Positions 15,390-23,567 of a stretch of DNA of 64,000 bases are shown here, piece by piece. Positions within the stretch are counted from its first letter, which is position 1; each line of letters begins with the position of its first letter. The position numbers were made by a program, and so were the translations under genes. The notes under the pieces are model-generated. The model was not told where the DNA came from. It made no database searches and was given only the letters and a program-made list of their open reading frames with translations. Origin of the DNA: GWB1-38-13 sp964488535 (lineage in GTDB: Bacteria; Patescibacteriota; Microgenomatia; UBA8517); the NCBI GenBank assembly GCA_964488535.1, contig CAZAUT010000005.1, positions 1 to 64,000 of the forward strand, read 5' to 3'.

Positions 15390-15839
15390 ATGAAAATTAC
15401 AGTTGATCAAATCAAAAAGCTTCGAGAGGAAACAGGCGCGCCTGTAATACGGGTGAAGAAGGTATTGGAGGAGCAAGGTGGGGATTATAAAAAGGCATCT
15501 GATATTTTGAAAAAAGAGGGTTTTGAAAAGGCTGCCAAAAGATCCGATAGGGAGACGAAAACAGGAATTTTGTGTTCATATTCCCATCACACACAGAAAG
15601 TTGTCGGAATTGCCGAGTTATTTTGTGAAACAGACTTTGTTGCCAGAAACGAGCTTTTTCAGCAGCTTGGAAAAGATCTGGCGATGCAGGTTGCCTCAAT
15701 GGGTGATAAGGATTTTACGAAACAGCAGTTTATCAAAGACCCTTCAAAAACGATTGTCGATATGATCAAAGAGGTCATTGCCAAAACAGGCGAGAACTGT
15801 AAGTTGGGAAGAGCGATGAGGATCGAACTTGGAAAATAA
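15390..15839 (+). CDS. tsf: Elongation factor Ts, short form
   Basis: EF-Ts is the nucleotide exchange factor of EF-Tu. The 149-aa product has the N-terminal UBA-like domain (VDQIKKLREETGAPV), the core with the conserved TDFVARN motif, and a C-terminal strand GRAMRIELGK. It lacks the second core subdomain and coiled coil of the 280-aa E. coli protein. Short EF-Ts also occurs in Thermus (about 196 aa), so function is likely retained. pyrH, which normally follows tsf, is absent: the next gene is frr. The stop is immediately followed by a MITE-like intergenic element. Confidence 0.93.
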   Translation: MKITVDQIKKLREETGAPVIRVKKVLEEQGGDYKKASDILKKEGFEKAAKRSDRETKTGILCSYSHHTQKVVGIAELFCETDFVARNELFQQLGKDLAMQVASMGDKDFTKQQFIKDPSKTIVDMIKEVIAKTGENCKLGRAMRIELGK

Positions 15840-15960
15840 GTACCAATAAATACAAATAATTACCAATGTGCACAAATTCCCAATTTGATATTTGAAATCG
15901 GTATTGATTATTCGTATAATGATTTAGGATTTCGATATTCGGATTTCGAATTTTGATTTT
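15840..15960. repeat. MITE-like intergenic element plus AT-rich repeat (tsf-frr)
   Basis: Starts with GTACCAATAAATACAAATAA and ATTACCAATGTGCACAAAT right after the tsf stop. It is followed by TTCGATATTCGGATTTCG words ending exactly at the frr ATG; these words match (in the other sense) the insertion in topA at 7126-7166. Confidence 0.65.
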
Positions 15961-16515
15961 ATGGATTCTGACTCCATTCGCTCCAAAATGATGCAAACCC
16001 TAGTTATGGTCCAGTCTGATTTGGGGTCTCTTCGAACAGGTAAACCCTCTCCGTCTTTAGTCGATGATCTTATTGTTGGTGTTTACGGTGGGCAGCAGAG
16101 ATTAAAAATTAAGGAGTTGGCAACTGTTTCCGTTCCCGATCATAAGACGCTGGTAATTGATCCATGGGACAAATCGATTATCGGTGAAATAAGAAAGGGG
16201 ATATTGGAAGCCAATATTGGAATGAATCCCTCGATTGATGGACAGATTATCAGAATAGTTTTTGCTCCCATGACCACGGAAGACAGGGAAAAATACACTA
16301 AACTTTTAAGTTCTAAATTGGAAAGCGGGCGTGTGATGATAAGACAAATCAGGCAGGATGGAATGCATGATATCAAAAAGGCATTTGAGAGTAAGGAAAT
16401 TTCCGAGGACGAAAAGTTTAACAAAGAGAAAAAACTTCAGGAAATTACCGACGAATTTGTCGGTAAGATTAATGAAATGGGAGAAAAGAAGAAAGAAGAA
16501 CTGCTGCAGATTTGA
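15961..16515 (+). CDS. frr: Ribosome recycling factor
   Basis: RRF splits post-termination ribosomes together with EF-G. The 184-aa protein has normal length and the family blocks LGSLRTGKPSPSLVDDL (about 22-38), a hinge, IRIVFAPMTTEDREKYTKLL, and the long helix with DGMHDIKKAF. The start follows the repeat without a clear ribosome-binding site. It completes the translation group with rpsB and tsf. Confidence 0.96.
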   Translation: MDSDSIRSKMMQTLVMVQSDLGSLRTGKPSPSLVDDLIVGVYGGQQRLKIKELATVSVPDHKTLVIDPWDKSIIGEIRKGILEANIGMNPSIDGQIIRIVFAPMTTEDREKYTKLLSSKLESGRVMIRQIRQDGMHDIKKAFESKEISEDEKFNKEKKLQEITDEFVGKINEMGEKKKEELLQI

Positions 16516-16661
16516 TTTTTTGTATAACAATTATGGCACAACTTCTGGTTGCGACATGTCAAATTCTATTTGCCATAAAAATTATTACAATTATAATCGT
16601 TACGATTTAGCGGTTTGCCTTCTTGCATAATACGTTATACATCATACATAATACAGTGGTC

Positions 16662-17765
16662 ATGTTTCTTTCAATCATTACATTTGTAATAGTACTTTCC
16701 ATTTTGGTTTTGTTTCATGAGTTTGGACATTTTTATGCTGCAAAGAAAAATGGTGTATGGGTGGAGGAGTTCGGTATAGGATATCCTCCCAGAATTTGGG
16801 GAAAAAAGGTTGGTGAAACGCTATATTCCATTAATTTATTGCCATTGGGTGGGTTTGTCCGTCTTCATGGTGAGCAAACGGAGGATGGTGTAACGAAACC
16901 TGATAAAGCCTTTATTAATAAAAGTAAAAAGGCAAGAACGGTTATTCTTTCGGCAGGTGTTATCATGAATTTCGTTTTAGCGATTATATGTTTTGCAGTA
17001 TTTTATTCATTTGCCGGAATTCCCCGCGAAACCGAAAAAGTAATTATTTCAGGGATTATTAACGATTCTCCGGCGGATAATTCCGGCATTCAACCCTCTG
17101 ATGTTGTGTTGTCCATTGATGGAATGGAAATTAAAGATATAAATACTTTTTCCGATCAAATAAACAAAAGGAAAGGAAAGGAGGTTGAGCTGGTAATTCT
17201 TTCCGAAGGTGGAAATGTAAAAAATATCAATATTACTCCCAGAGTTGATGTTCCCGAAAATGAAGGACCATTAGGTGTTGCCATCACTCAAACAGAATTA
17301 TACTTTCCTCCTATATGGCAAAGACCTTTTATCGGAGTTTACTTCGGATTTAAGGAAGCCGTTTTTTGGGGATGGGAAGTATTGAGCGGACTTTATACTA
17401 TGCTTGCAAATTTAGTTAAAGGGCAAACTCCCAAGGATATCGCAGGACCTGTTGGAATTTATGCTATGACTTCGGAAATTGCCAAGGTCGGAATACTACC
17501 CTTAATTAACTTTTTAGGTGTATTTTCGGTAAACTTGGCCGTAATTAATTTTCTACCCTTTCCTGCGCTTGATGGCGGAAGATTTCTTTTTATTGCTGTA
17601 GAAAAACTTTTCGGACGCAAAGTTGTTCCAAAAGTGGAGGCGGCAATTCACGGAGCCGGTATGGCGGTATTATTAACCATTATGGCAGTTGTTACTTTTA
17701 TGGAAGTTAAAAAGCTGATTATTGCAGGAAGTCTGCAAGGATTTTTGGAGAGTACTTTAAAGTGA
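16662..17765 (+). CDS. rseP: RseP-like site-2 intramembrane metalloprotease (M50)
   Basis: A 367-aa zinc protease that cleaves membrane-embedded substrates, for example anti-sigma factors or signal peptide remnants. The zinc motif HEFGH is in the first membrane helix (about residues 17-21). A PDZ domain follows (about 125-200, SPADNSGIQPSDVVLSIDG), and the second zinc-ligand motif is NFLPFPALDGGRFLF. Four membrane segments are expected. ATG 16662 (MFLSIITF) is preferred because the upstream codons come from a TATAC/CATAC repeat. In many bacteria uppS, cdsA and dxr separate frr from rseP; they are missing here. Confidence 0.93.
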   Translation: MFLSIITFVIVLSILVLFHEFGHFYAAKKNGVWVEEFGIGYPPRIWGKKVGETLYSINLLPLGGFVRLHGEQTEDGVTKPDKAFINKSKKARTVILSAGVIMNFVLAIICFAVFYSFAGIPRETEKVIISGIINDSPADNSGIQPSDVVLSIDGMEIKDINTFSDQINKRKGKEVELVILSEGGNVKNINITPRVDVPENEGPLGVAITQTELYFPPIWQRPFIGVYFGFKEAVFWGWEVLSGLYTMLANLVKGQTPKDIAGPVGIYAMTSEIAKVGILPLINFLGVFSVNLAVINFLPFPALDGGRFLFIAVEKLFGRKVVPKVEAAIHGAGMAVLLTIMAVVTFMEVKKLIIAGSLQGFLESTLK

Positions 17766-17813
17766 ATATAACGGTTATACAAGTTATAATAGTTATGGCA
17801 AAAAAAGTTTGAC

Positions 17814-17838
17814 ATGTCACTTCTAAAAGAAGTGACAT
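17814..17838. repeat. Perfect hairpin ATGTCACTTCT-AAA-AGAAGTGACAT
   Basis: An 11-bp perfect stem with a 3-nt loop, 18 nt before the proS start. It could be a regulatory leader hairpin or another member of the palindromic repeats. The word GACATGTCA at its left edge also occurs before rseP (16555-16563). Confidence 0.6.
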
Positions 17839-17856
17839 AAATATTACATTTTCGAT

Positions 17857-19071
17857 ATGATTCAATCAGCTATTTTTCCCAAAACAAAAAAAGAAGTGCC
17901 GAAGGACGCAGTCAGTGTTAACCACAAACTTCTGGTCCGAGGTGGTTTCATTGACCAACTTATGGCAGGGTCCTGGACGCTTCTTCCAATGGGTTGGAGA
18001 GTTGTCAATAAAATCATTCAAATAGTCCGTGAGGAGATCAATGCAATAGGCGGGCAGGAACTTTTAATGCCTTTGATGCATCCCAAGGAAATTTGGAATG
18101 AGACCGGCAGGTGGGAAAGTGCGTCTGAGGTTATGTATCAGTTGAAAGATACGCGCGAAAAAGAGTTTGCGCTTTCTTTCACACACGAGGAAATTGTAAT
18201 GGATTTGATTCGCAAGCATATAAGCTCGTATAAAGACCTGCCTGTTGCGGTATATCATTTTTCTACAAAATTCAGAAACGAACCCCGCCCGACGGGAGGA
18301 ATACTAAGAGGACGTGAATTTTTGATGAAGGATTTGTATAGCGCACATGCTTCGCACGAGGATTTGATGGAGTTTTATGAAAAGGTATCTGATGCATATA
18401 TGAAAGTATTTAAACGAATCGGGTTTGAAACGTATATTACCGAAGCTGCAGGAGGAGTTTTTACAGAAAATCGGACACGCGAATTTCAGGTTGTAGCCGA
18501 AGCGGGAGAGGATACGATATATATTAATAGAAATACCCAGAAGGCTATAAACAAAGAGGTTTTTGATGGAAACATTAACGAGTATGAGGAGAAAAGAGCA
18601 ATTGAGGTTGGAAATATTTTTCCCTTTGGTGATAAAAAATACTCCGAAAAAATGAATGTTAGTTATACCGATGGCGACGGTAATAAAAAACTTGTTCACT
18701 TTGCCAGTTACGGGATCGGGATAACGCGTCTATTGGGGACTTCGGTTGAAGTATTTCATGATGATAAAGGAATTATTTGGCCAAAAGAGATTGCACCTTT
18801 TAACGCTCACTTACTTGAGCTTAGAGTAGAAGAGCGGGAGAGTGGAAGAGTAGAAGAGATTTATAACAAACTACAAAGTGCCGGAATTGAGGTTTTGTGG
18901 GATGACAGAGATGTTTCCGCGGGGGAAAAATTTGCCGACGCTGATTTGATCGGAATTCCTGTACGGCTTGTTATTTCCCAAAAAACCCAAGGTAAGATTG
19001 AGTGGAAGGAAAGAACCTCCGATAGAACGGAACTGATTGAATTGGAGGAAGTGATTAAGAGATTGAAATAA
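17857..19071 (+). CDS. proS: Prolyl-tRNA synthetase without editing domain
   Basis: A class II aminoacyl-tRNA synthetase that charges tRNA-Pro. The 404-aa protein has motif 2 (FRNEPRPTGGILRGREFLMKD) and motif 3 (ASYGIGITRLLGT), followed by the anticodon-binding domain (about 305-404). Bacterial ProRS is usually about 570 aa, with a 180-aa INS editing domain between motifs 2 and 3; here only a short linker is present, as in some alphaproteobacteria. Mischarged Ala-tRNA-Pro would then need a trans-editing factor, not seen in this window. About 18826-18862 (VEERESGRVEE) is a repeat-derived insertion shared with topA and hisS. Confidence 0.94.
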   Translation: MIQSAIFPKTKKEVPKDAVSVNHKLLVRGGFIDQLMAGSWTLLPMGWRVVNKIIQIVREEINAIGGQELLMPLMHPKEIWNETGRWESASEVMYQLKDTREKEFALSFTHEEIVMDLIRKHISSYKDLPVAVYHFSTKFRNEPRPTGGILRGREFLMKDLYSAHASHEDLMEFYEKVSDAYMKVFKRIGFETYITEAAGGVFTENRTREFQVVAEAGEDTIYINRNTQKAINKEVFDGNINEYEEKRAIEVGNIFPFGDKKYSEKMNVSYTDGDGNKKLVHFASYGIGITRLLGTSVEVFHDDKGIIWPKEIAPFNAHLLELRVEERESGRVEEIYNKLQSAGIEVLWDDRDVSAGEKFADADLIGIPVRLVISQKTQGKIEWKERTSDRTELIELEEVIKRLK

Positions 19072-19149
19072 ATTTACTTTAAACAAAACAGCCTCTTCAT
19101 ATAGTTTGAATTTATTATAGAAAAAATAATGATCTTAATCTTCTACTGT

Positions 19150-19181
19150 TTTACTTCACCACTTTAAAGTAGTGAAGTAAA
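19150..19181 (+). terminator. Palindrome with ACTTTAAAGT core after proS, followed by T-run
   Basis: TTTACTTCAC-c-ACTTTAAAGT-a-GTGAAGTAAA has a 20-bp potential stem interrupted by one mismatch, followed by ATTTTTC. It could terminate proS transcription. It belongs to the same palindrome family as 8861-8888. Confidence 0.5.
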
Positions 19182-19256
19182 ATTTTTCAAAACAATCAAA
19201 TGACGAATCCCTTTCCCCATTGACGCGAGGAACTTTTTTTTTTTACATTAAATTAT

Positions 19257-19829
19257 ATGCCGGATGGTCCAACAGGTGCTGAAATATTTGGAGGTAGTGA
19301 CAGAAAGTGGGGATTTGAATTATGTCGAGCGTTAAGGGGAGAAGGTTTGGGAATGCCTGTTATATATCAAGATGCAGGAAATAGAAAAGTTGAAAAAATA
19401 GATTTAAGAAAGGTTGGCGACCGTGACGAATCGTTTCGTGTCCGCGAAACGCGCGACGAAATGTTATTGGGTGTGGTATTGCCCGTAGATGGAGATAGGG
19501 GAGAATTTGTCTATATATCAGCAGGTAGTGAACAGGGAATAGTTTTTCAGGATAGCGATGTAGCCAATAAATTGCTTTTTAGTAATTCAGACGGAACCCC
19601 ATTTTTTCTTAGCCATAATGGCCGGTCATTTGTTGATTATGTTAACTGTATTGTTACAGGATATAAAGACCGTGCGCGGCTCATTCTTAACGAAGATACC
19701 GATCCTTCAAGATATGGAGAGATTGTGGAAGCAGCGGTTCATAGCGCCCGCCGGCGTCAGATTGAAATCAAGCAAAAACGGGGAGAAACAAGAAAAAATA
19801 TGTTTCATACACTTTTTGGCGGTGAGTAG
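19257..19829 (+). CDS. Hypothetical protein, 190 aa
   Basis: No family was recognised. The product is soluble, without signal peptide or membrane helix, beta-rich in the middle and with a basic helical C-terminus (ARRRQIEIKQKRGETRKN). The N-terminus is Gly-rich (DGPTGAEIFGGSDRKWG). It stands alone between the proS terminator and the HIT gene. An AT-rich TTAAATTAT box lies directly before the ATG, consistent with a leaderless or near-leaderless transcript. Codon use resembles the neighbours, so it is probably real. Confidence 0.6.
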   Translation: MPDGPTGAEIFGGSDRKWGFELCRALRGEGLGMPVIYQDAGNRKVEKIDLRKVGDRDESFRVRETRDEMLLGVVLPVDGDRGEFVYISAGSEQGIVFQDSDVANKLLFSNSDGTPFFLSHNGRSFVDYVNCIVTGYKDRARLILNEDTDPSRYGEIVEAAVHSARRRQIEIKQKRGETRKNMFHTLFGGE

Positions 19830-20057
19830 TTTTGACTTCCTATTTTTTGGTGTTTCCAATCATCATGTAGTACAGCAGCACCCTTATTCCTTTACACTCA
19901 CAAATTATGTTAATCCCGCTTCATTTTTATACATTACTACATTAACTTAATAATGTGTTATTTTGTACTTCATTGCTGTAAAACAGTAAACTATGGTTTA
20001 CCCCCTTGTTCTCCCGCCCCCCCAAATCTATAATTGAATTTAGAATTTAGAATTTAA
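19830..20057. other. Intergenic region without a recognised gene
   Basis: Contains only a small hairpin GTAAAC-TATG-GTTTAC near 19986-20001, a C-rich run, and AT-rich TTTAGAATTTAGAATTTAA repeats just before the HIT gene. Confidence 0.5.
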
Positions 20058-20384
20058 ATGTGTATGGATGATTGTATTTTCTGCAAAATTGTAAAAGGGG
20101 ATGTTCCGACTGAAATCGAAAAACAGACGGACAGGGTAATTGTTTTTAAAGATATACACCCCAGCGCGCCTACCCATCTTTTAATTGTGCCAAAACAGCA
20201 CATAAGGGATATCAGGGAAGCGGAGCCGTATCTTTGGGATGATATAAGAAAAGTTGCCACAGAAATCGCACAAGAGAATAAATTGACAGGTTTTCGTTTG
20301 GCTACTAATGCTGGGGACGCGGCTATGATACCTCATATGCACATTCACTTTTTAGCCGGAATTACCAGTGACCGCTCTGTGTAA
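20058..20384 (+). CDS. HIT-family nucleotide hydrolase/transferase
   Basis: A 108-aa histidine-triad protein, probably a purine nucleoside phosphoramidase (HinT-like). It has CIFCKIVKGDVPTE at the N-terminus with a Cys pair (CIFC), SAPTHLLIVPKQHI, and the catalytic triad region MIPHMHIHFLAG near the C-terminus. ATG 20064 (MDDCIFC) fits the family better than ATG 20058; both are in frame. No enzymatic partner is nearby; it precedes yqeY. Confidence 0.9.
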   Translation: MCMDDCIFCKIVKGDVPTEIEKQTDRVIVFKDIHPSAPTHLLIVPKQHIRDIREAEPYLWDDIRKVATEIAQENKLTGFRLATNAGDAAMIPHMHIHFLAGITSDRSV

Positions 20385-20435
20385 ATACTTTAGTCGTATT
20401 TTTAGTATTTATTAGTATATCGGTATCTTTCATTT

Positions 20436-20894
20436 ATGATAAAAACTACTATTAACCAACAAATTGCCGAGGCATTGAAGGCGCATGATGAAGCGCGTTT
20501 GACGACGCTTCGGATGTTATCAAGCGCTTTAAATTATGAGTTTATCAACAAACAGCATGAACTTTCCGGTGATGAAGAAATTGCAGTTGTCCGCAGAGAA
20601 GTAAAAAAAAGAAATGACGAAATCGAGTCATACGAAGCCGTTCTGAAAAGCGACCCCGCTCACGTTCAGGAAAAGATCGATAAGGTAGCCCATGAGATCG
20701 AAATATTAAAGGCCTATCTCCCGCCGGAGATGAGTGAGGAAAAATTAAGAGAAATAGTCGACCAGGCGATCAAAGAGACGGGAGCGAGTTCCATAAAAGA
20801 TATGGGGAGGGTAATGGGAATTGTTAAGGCAAAGGTAGGCAATGCAGCGGACGGAAGCAAGATGGCGGGTATTGTCAAGGACAGACTTCAATAA
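20436..20894 (+). CDS. yqeY: GatB/YqeY domain protein
   Basis: A 152-aa helical protein of the YqeY family, homologous to the C-terminal tRNA-binding tail of GatB. The exact role is unknown; tRNA-dependent amidation or stress functions are suggested for the family. The sequence shows LTTLRMLSSALNYEFINK, EIEILKAYLPPEMSEEKL (the LPxxLSEEEL-like block) and ASSIKDMGRVMGIVKAKVGNAADG. The stop codon is immediately followed by a 143-bp MITE-like element. Confidence 0.92.
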   Translation: MIKTTINQQIAEALKAHDEARLTTLRMLSSALNYEFINKQHELSGDEEIAVVRREVKKRNDEIESYEAVLKSDPAHVQEKIDKVAHEIEILKAYLPPEMSEEKLREIVDQAIKETGASSIKDMGRVMGIVKAKVGNAADGSKMAGIVKDRLQ

Positions 20895-21035
20895 TTAAAG
20901 ATACCAATATACCAATTGGTGCGAATGATACTAATGAATACTAATAAATACAAATATTGGTTAATGAAAATGTGAATTATTGGCATTTAATTCGTATACA
21001 TTTGTATTATTAGTAAATATTTGTATATTGGTATC
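20893..21035. repeat. MITE-like element, copy 1 (143 bp)
   Basis: Bounded by inverted GATACCAATATAC (left) and GTATATTGGTATC (right), a perfect 13-bp inverted repeat, with further internal self-complementarity. It fills the gap between the yqeY stop and the ybeY start. Compared by eye with 24473-24615 it differs at only three positions. Confidence 0.85.
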
Positions 21036-21041
21036 ATATAT

Positions 21042-21431
21042 ATGATTAGTGTTCTTGTATCAAAAAAAGGTAATTATCCGGTGTCGGCGGTAAAAATAAA
21101 AAGAGAGCTTACTAAATTCTTTACCGTGCAGGGAGTAGTATCGGATGCGGATGTGAACGTTGCGGTTATCGGAGAGAGTGAAATGCTCCGGTTAGGGCGG
21201 AAATATTTGAACCCTCGCGAAAAACTTCACAACGTCCTCTCATTTGTTCCGGGGGAAGCCAAACATCCTTTTATCGAGACACCGAAAAACATTCTACATT
21301 TGGGAGATATCGCTGTTTGCTACCCTATTGCGGTTGAAGAAGCCAAAAGAGACGGCGTTTTAGTTGAAGAAAAGGTTATTGAACTTCTTATCCACGGAGC
21401 ATATCATTTGTTGGGAAAGCATCACGAGTAA
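21042..21431 (+). CDS. ybeY: Endoribonuclease YbeY
   Basis: A 129-aa metal-dependent endoribonuclease used in 16S rRNA 3'-end maturation and ribosome quality control. The signature HGAYHLLGKHHE at the C-terminus corresponds to the family H-G-x-L-H-L-x-G-Y-D-H zinc site; the three His are kept, but the usual YD before the last His is KH. The N-terminal core has NVLSFVPGE and LGDIAVCYP. ATG 21042 is chosen because the earlier start lies in repeat DNA. The protein ends right after the zinc motif, which is short for the family. Confidence 0.88.
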   Translation: MISVLVSKKGNYPVSAVKIKRELTKFFTVQGVVSDADVNVAVIGESEMLRLGRKYLNPREKLHNVLSFVPGEAKHPFIETPKNILHLGDIAVCYPIAVEEAKRDGVLVEEKVIELLIHGAYHLLGKHHE

Positions 21432-21567
21432 ATATCCAATGAACACCAATGTACACAAATCTGCACCAATTTCCAATTGAGGATTTTCATTTAATATAAT
21501 TTCTAAATGTTACTTATTGGTAATTGGTATTTATTTGAAATTTATATATATTGGTATTTATTGATGT
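21432..21567. repeat. MITE-like intergenic element (ybeY-dnaX)
   Basis: Begins with ATATCCAATGAACACCAATG and ends with ATTGGTATTTATTGATGT before the dnaX ATG. It carries two copies of the right arm (near 21520 and 21550). Confidence 0.65.
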
Positions 21568-23157
21568 ATGACTACTCTATACTTGAAATACCGTCCGCAG
21601 AAAATTGGTGATTTGGATTTAACCGATGTAAGGGAAACGCTTTTGAAGATTGTTGCATCGGGCAATATTCCGCATGCATTTCTTTTTGAAGGACCCCGCG
21701 GATCGGGAAAGACCTCGGCAGCGAGAATTATTGCAAAAGTACTCAACTGCCTGAAGCCGTTAAAAAACAACGAACCCTGCAATGTCTGCGAGCAGTGTGT
21801 CTCTACAACAAAAGGAACGAATATTGATGTTATCGAATTGGACGCAGCTTCCCACAGGGGTATTGACGATGTGCGTCTTATTCGCGAGTCGGTTAAACTT
21901 GCTCCGGCGAAAGCCGGTAAGAAAGTTTACATTATAGACGAAGCTCATATGCTTACGGCGGAAGCATCGAACGCATTGCTTAAAACCCTGGAAGAGCCTC
22001 CCAGTCATGTTGTATTTATACTGGCAACGACCAATCCCGAAAAACTTCTTGATACGATAAAGTCGCGGACGGTGCGCATTGTTTTTAAAAAGGCGAGCGA
22101 GGAGGAAATTATAAAATCGCTTGTTGATGTTTTGGAAAAGGAAAACAAAAAATATGATAAAAAAGTTCTTGAACTGATTGCCAAAAATTGCGACGGTTCT
22201 TTTCGTGATGCGAAAAAGATTTTGGAGGAACTGATATTAAAAAATTTTATTAACGATATTGCCAAAACAGAAGAATATTTTTACAACAGAGGAAGTTTTG
22301 ATATTGATGATTTTTTTCACGCTCTCTCTGAAAAAAATATCAATAAAACCGCAAGTATACTGAAAAATGCTGAAAACAGAGGAGTTCCAGCTAAATCGGT
22401 ATATGTTCAAACAATCGGTAAATTAAAAGATGTTTTACTTATACATATTCAATCAAAGCAACCGGACTCCGGACTTCCAAAAAAAGACAACCTCCTTCTT
22501 TTGGAAATATTTATTGCTTACTGGAACGGTTACCAAAACGATGTCTCGGAATATCTGCCTCTTTATATGGCGTGTTCGAGATGGTGTTTCGGACAGGATA
22601 ACGAAAACGGCAAGAACGGTATTAATAAAAAGGCAGATTCAACCCATCCTTCCGGACGGGTAAATCCGGATAAAAGTAAAGAAATGAATCCAGTCTTAAA
22701 TATAAATTTTAAGAGCTCTTCGGTAGGCAAAGACCATTCGGTAACGCTTAATGAACACACAAACGACCACATAGAGCTCTCGGACGATCTATGGAAGCGT
22801 ACGCTGTCTTTAATAAGAAATAAAAATGCTTCGACAGAAGCTCTTCTCAGGGCTTCGAAACCGATGGGTTTTGAGGGCGGGAGACTTTCTTTGGGTGTAT
22901 TTTACAAATTTCATAAAGAAAAACTAGAGTCACTGCCCCACAGAATATGCCTTGAAGACAGTTTGCGTGAGGTGATCGGTGAGGAGATAAAAGTCGAGTG
23001 TTTTTTAACCGAACCGCAGTTTGAAAAAAAATTGGATACGGCTAAAGACGAAAGCCAAAACATACATCCTGCTTTGACAAAGGACAGTGAAGTAATTTTG
23101 TCGGATACCGACGATCTCGACCTGATGAAACTGGCCGACGAGGTATTTGGTAGTTGA
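21568..23157 (+). CDS. dnaX: DNA polymerase III subunit gamma/tau
   Basis: The ATPase motor of the clamp loader. The 529-aa protein has the Walker A motif GPRGSGKTS (42-50), a zinc module with CNVCEQC, Walker B IIDEAHML, sensor 1 FILATTNPEKLL and the arginine-finger region TIKSRT. Domain III and a divergent C-terminal region (about 370-529) follow. The start MTTLYLKYRPQ matches the family, and the upstream gap is a repeat element. It precedes ybaB and recR, the classic dnaX-ybaB-recR order, although repeats separate the genes. Confidence 0.95.
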   Translation: MTTLYLKYRPQKIGDLDLTDVRETLLKIVASGNIPHAFLFEGPRGSGKTSAARIIAKVLNCLKPLKNNEPCNVCEQCVSTTKGTNIDVIELDAASHRGIDDVRLIRESVKLAPAKAGKKVYIIDEAHMLTAEASNALLKTLEEPPSHVVFILATTNPEKLLDTIKSRTVRIVFKKASEEEIIKSLVDVLEKENKKYDKKVLELIAKNCDGSFRDAKKILEELILKNFINDIAKTEEYFYNRGSFDIDDFFHALSEKNINKTASILKNAENRGVPAKSVYVQTIGKLKDVLLIHIQSKQPDSGLPKKDNLLLLEIFIAYWNGYQNDVSEYLPLYMACSRWCFGQDNENGKNGINKKADSTHPSGRVNPDKSKEMNPVLNINFKSSSVGKDHSVTLNEHTNDHIELSDDLWKRTLSLIRNKNASTEALLRASKPMGFEGGRLSLGVFYKFHKEKLESLPHRICLEDSLREVIGEEIKVECFLTEPQFEKKLDTAKDESQNIHPALTKDSEVILSDTDDLDLMKLADEVFGS

Positions 23158-23282
23158 AAAAATAGATATAATGCTAATATACTAATGAGTACGAATGCTT
23201 CCAATACCTACAAATATTATTAGCAGGATTTGTAGCAATTAGTTGTATTCGTTCATATTTGTTGATAAGTATTTTTTGATAT
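23158..23282. repeat. MITE-like intergenic element (dnaX-ybaB)
   Basis: A diverged copy with CTAATATACTAATGAGTACG on the left and GTATTCGTTCATATTTG on the right, filling the gap up to the ybaB start. Confidence 0.5.
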
Positions 23283-23567
23283 ATGTTTGATAAATTTAAA
23301 CAGGCTCAAAATTTAATGAAGATGCGCTCCCAAGCGCAGGCCCTGAAGAAGAAACTGGAAGAGATAACTCATACCGAGGAGGCTAATGGTGTAAAAGTTA
23401 CCGTCAACGGCGCGCAGGAGGTAATCCGTTTAGAGATTGATGGGGCGGACAGGAAAGACATCGTTGACGTTATAAACCGCGCCTATAAAGAAATTCAAAA
23501 GGCAGCTGCGAAAAAAATGATGGAAGAAGGCGGTGGCCTTAGCGGTCTTCTGGGAGGGATGAACTAG
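23283..23567 (+). CDS. ybaB: YbaB/EbfC nucleoid-associated protein
   Basis: A 94-aa DNA-binding dimer protein. It has the N-terminal helix with FDKFKQAQNLMKMRSQAQ, the central strands VKVTVNGAQEVIRLEI, and a Gly-rich C-terminus (GGGLSGLLGGMN) typical of the family. The position between dnaX and recR is the conserved context. The length is normal. Confidence 0.94.
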   Translation: MFDKFKQAQNLMKMRSQAQALKKKLEEITHTEEANGVKVTVNGAQEVIRLEIDGADRKDIVDVINRAYKEIQKAAAKKMMEEGGGLSGLLGGMN

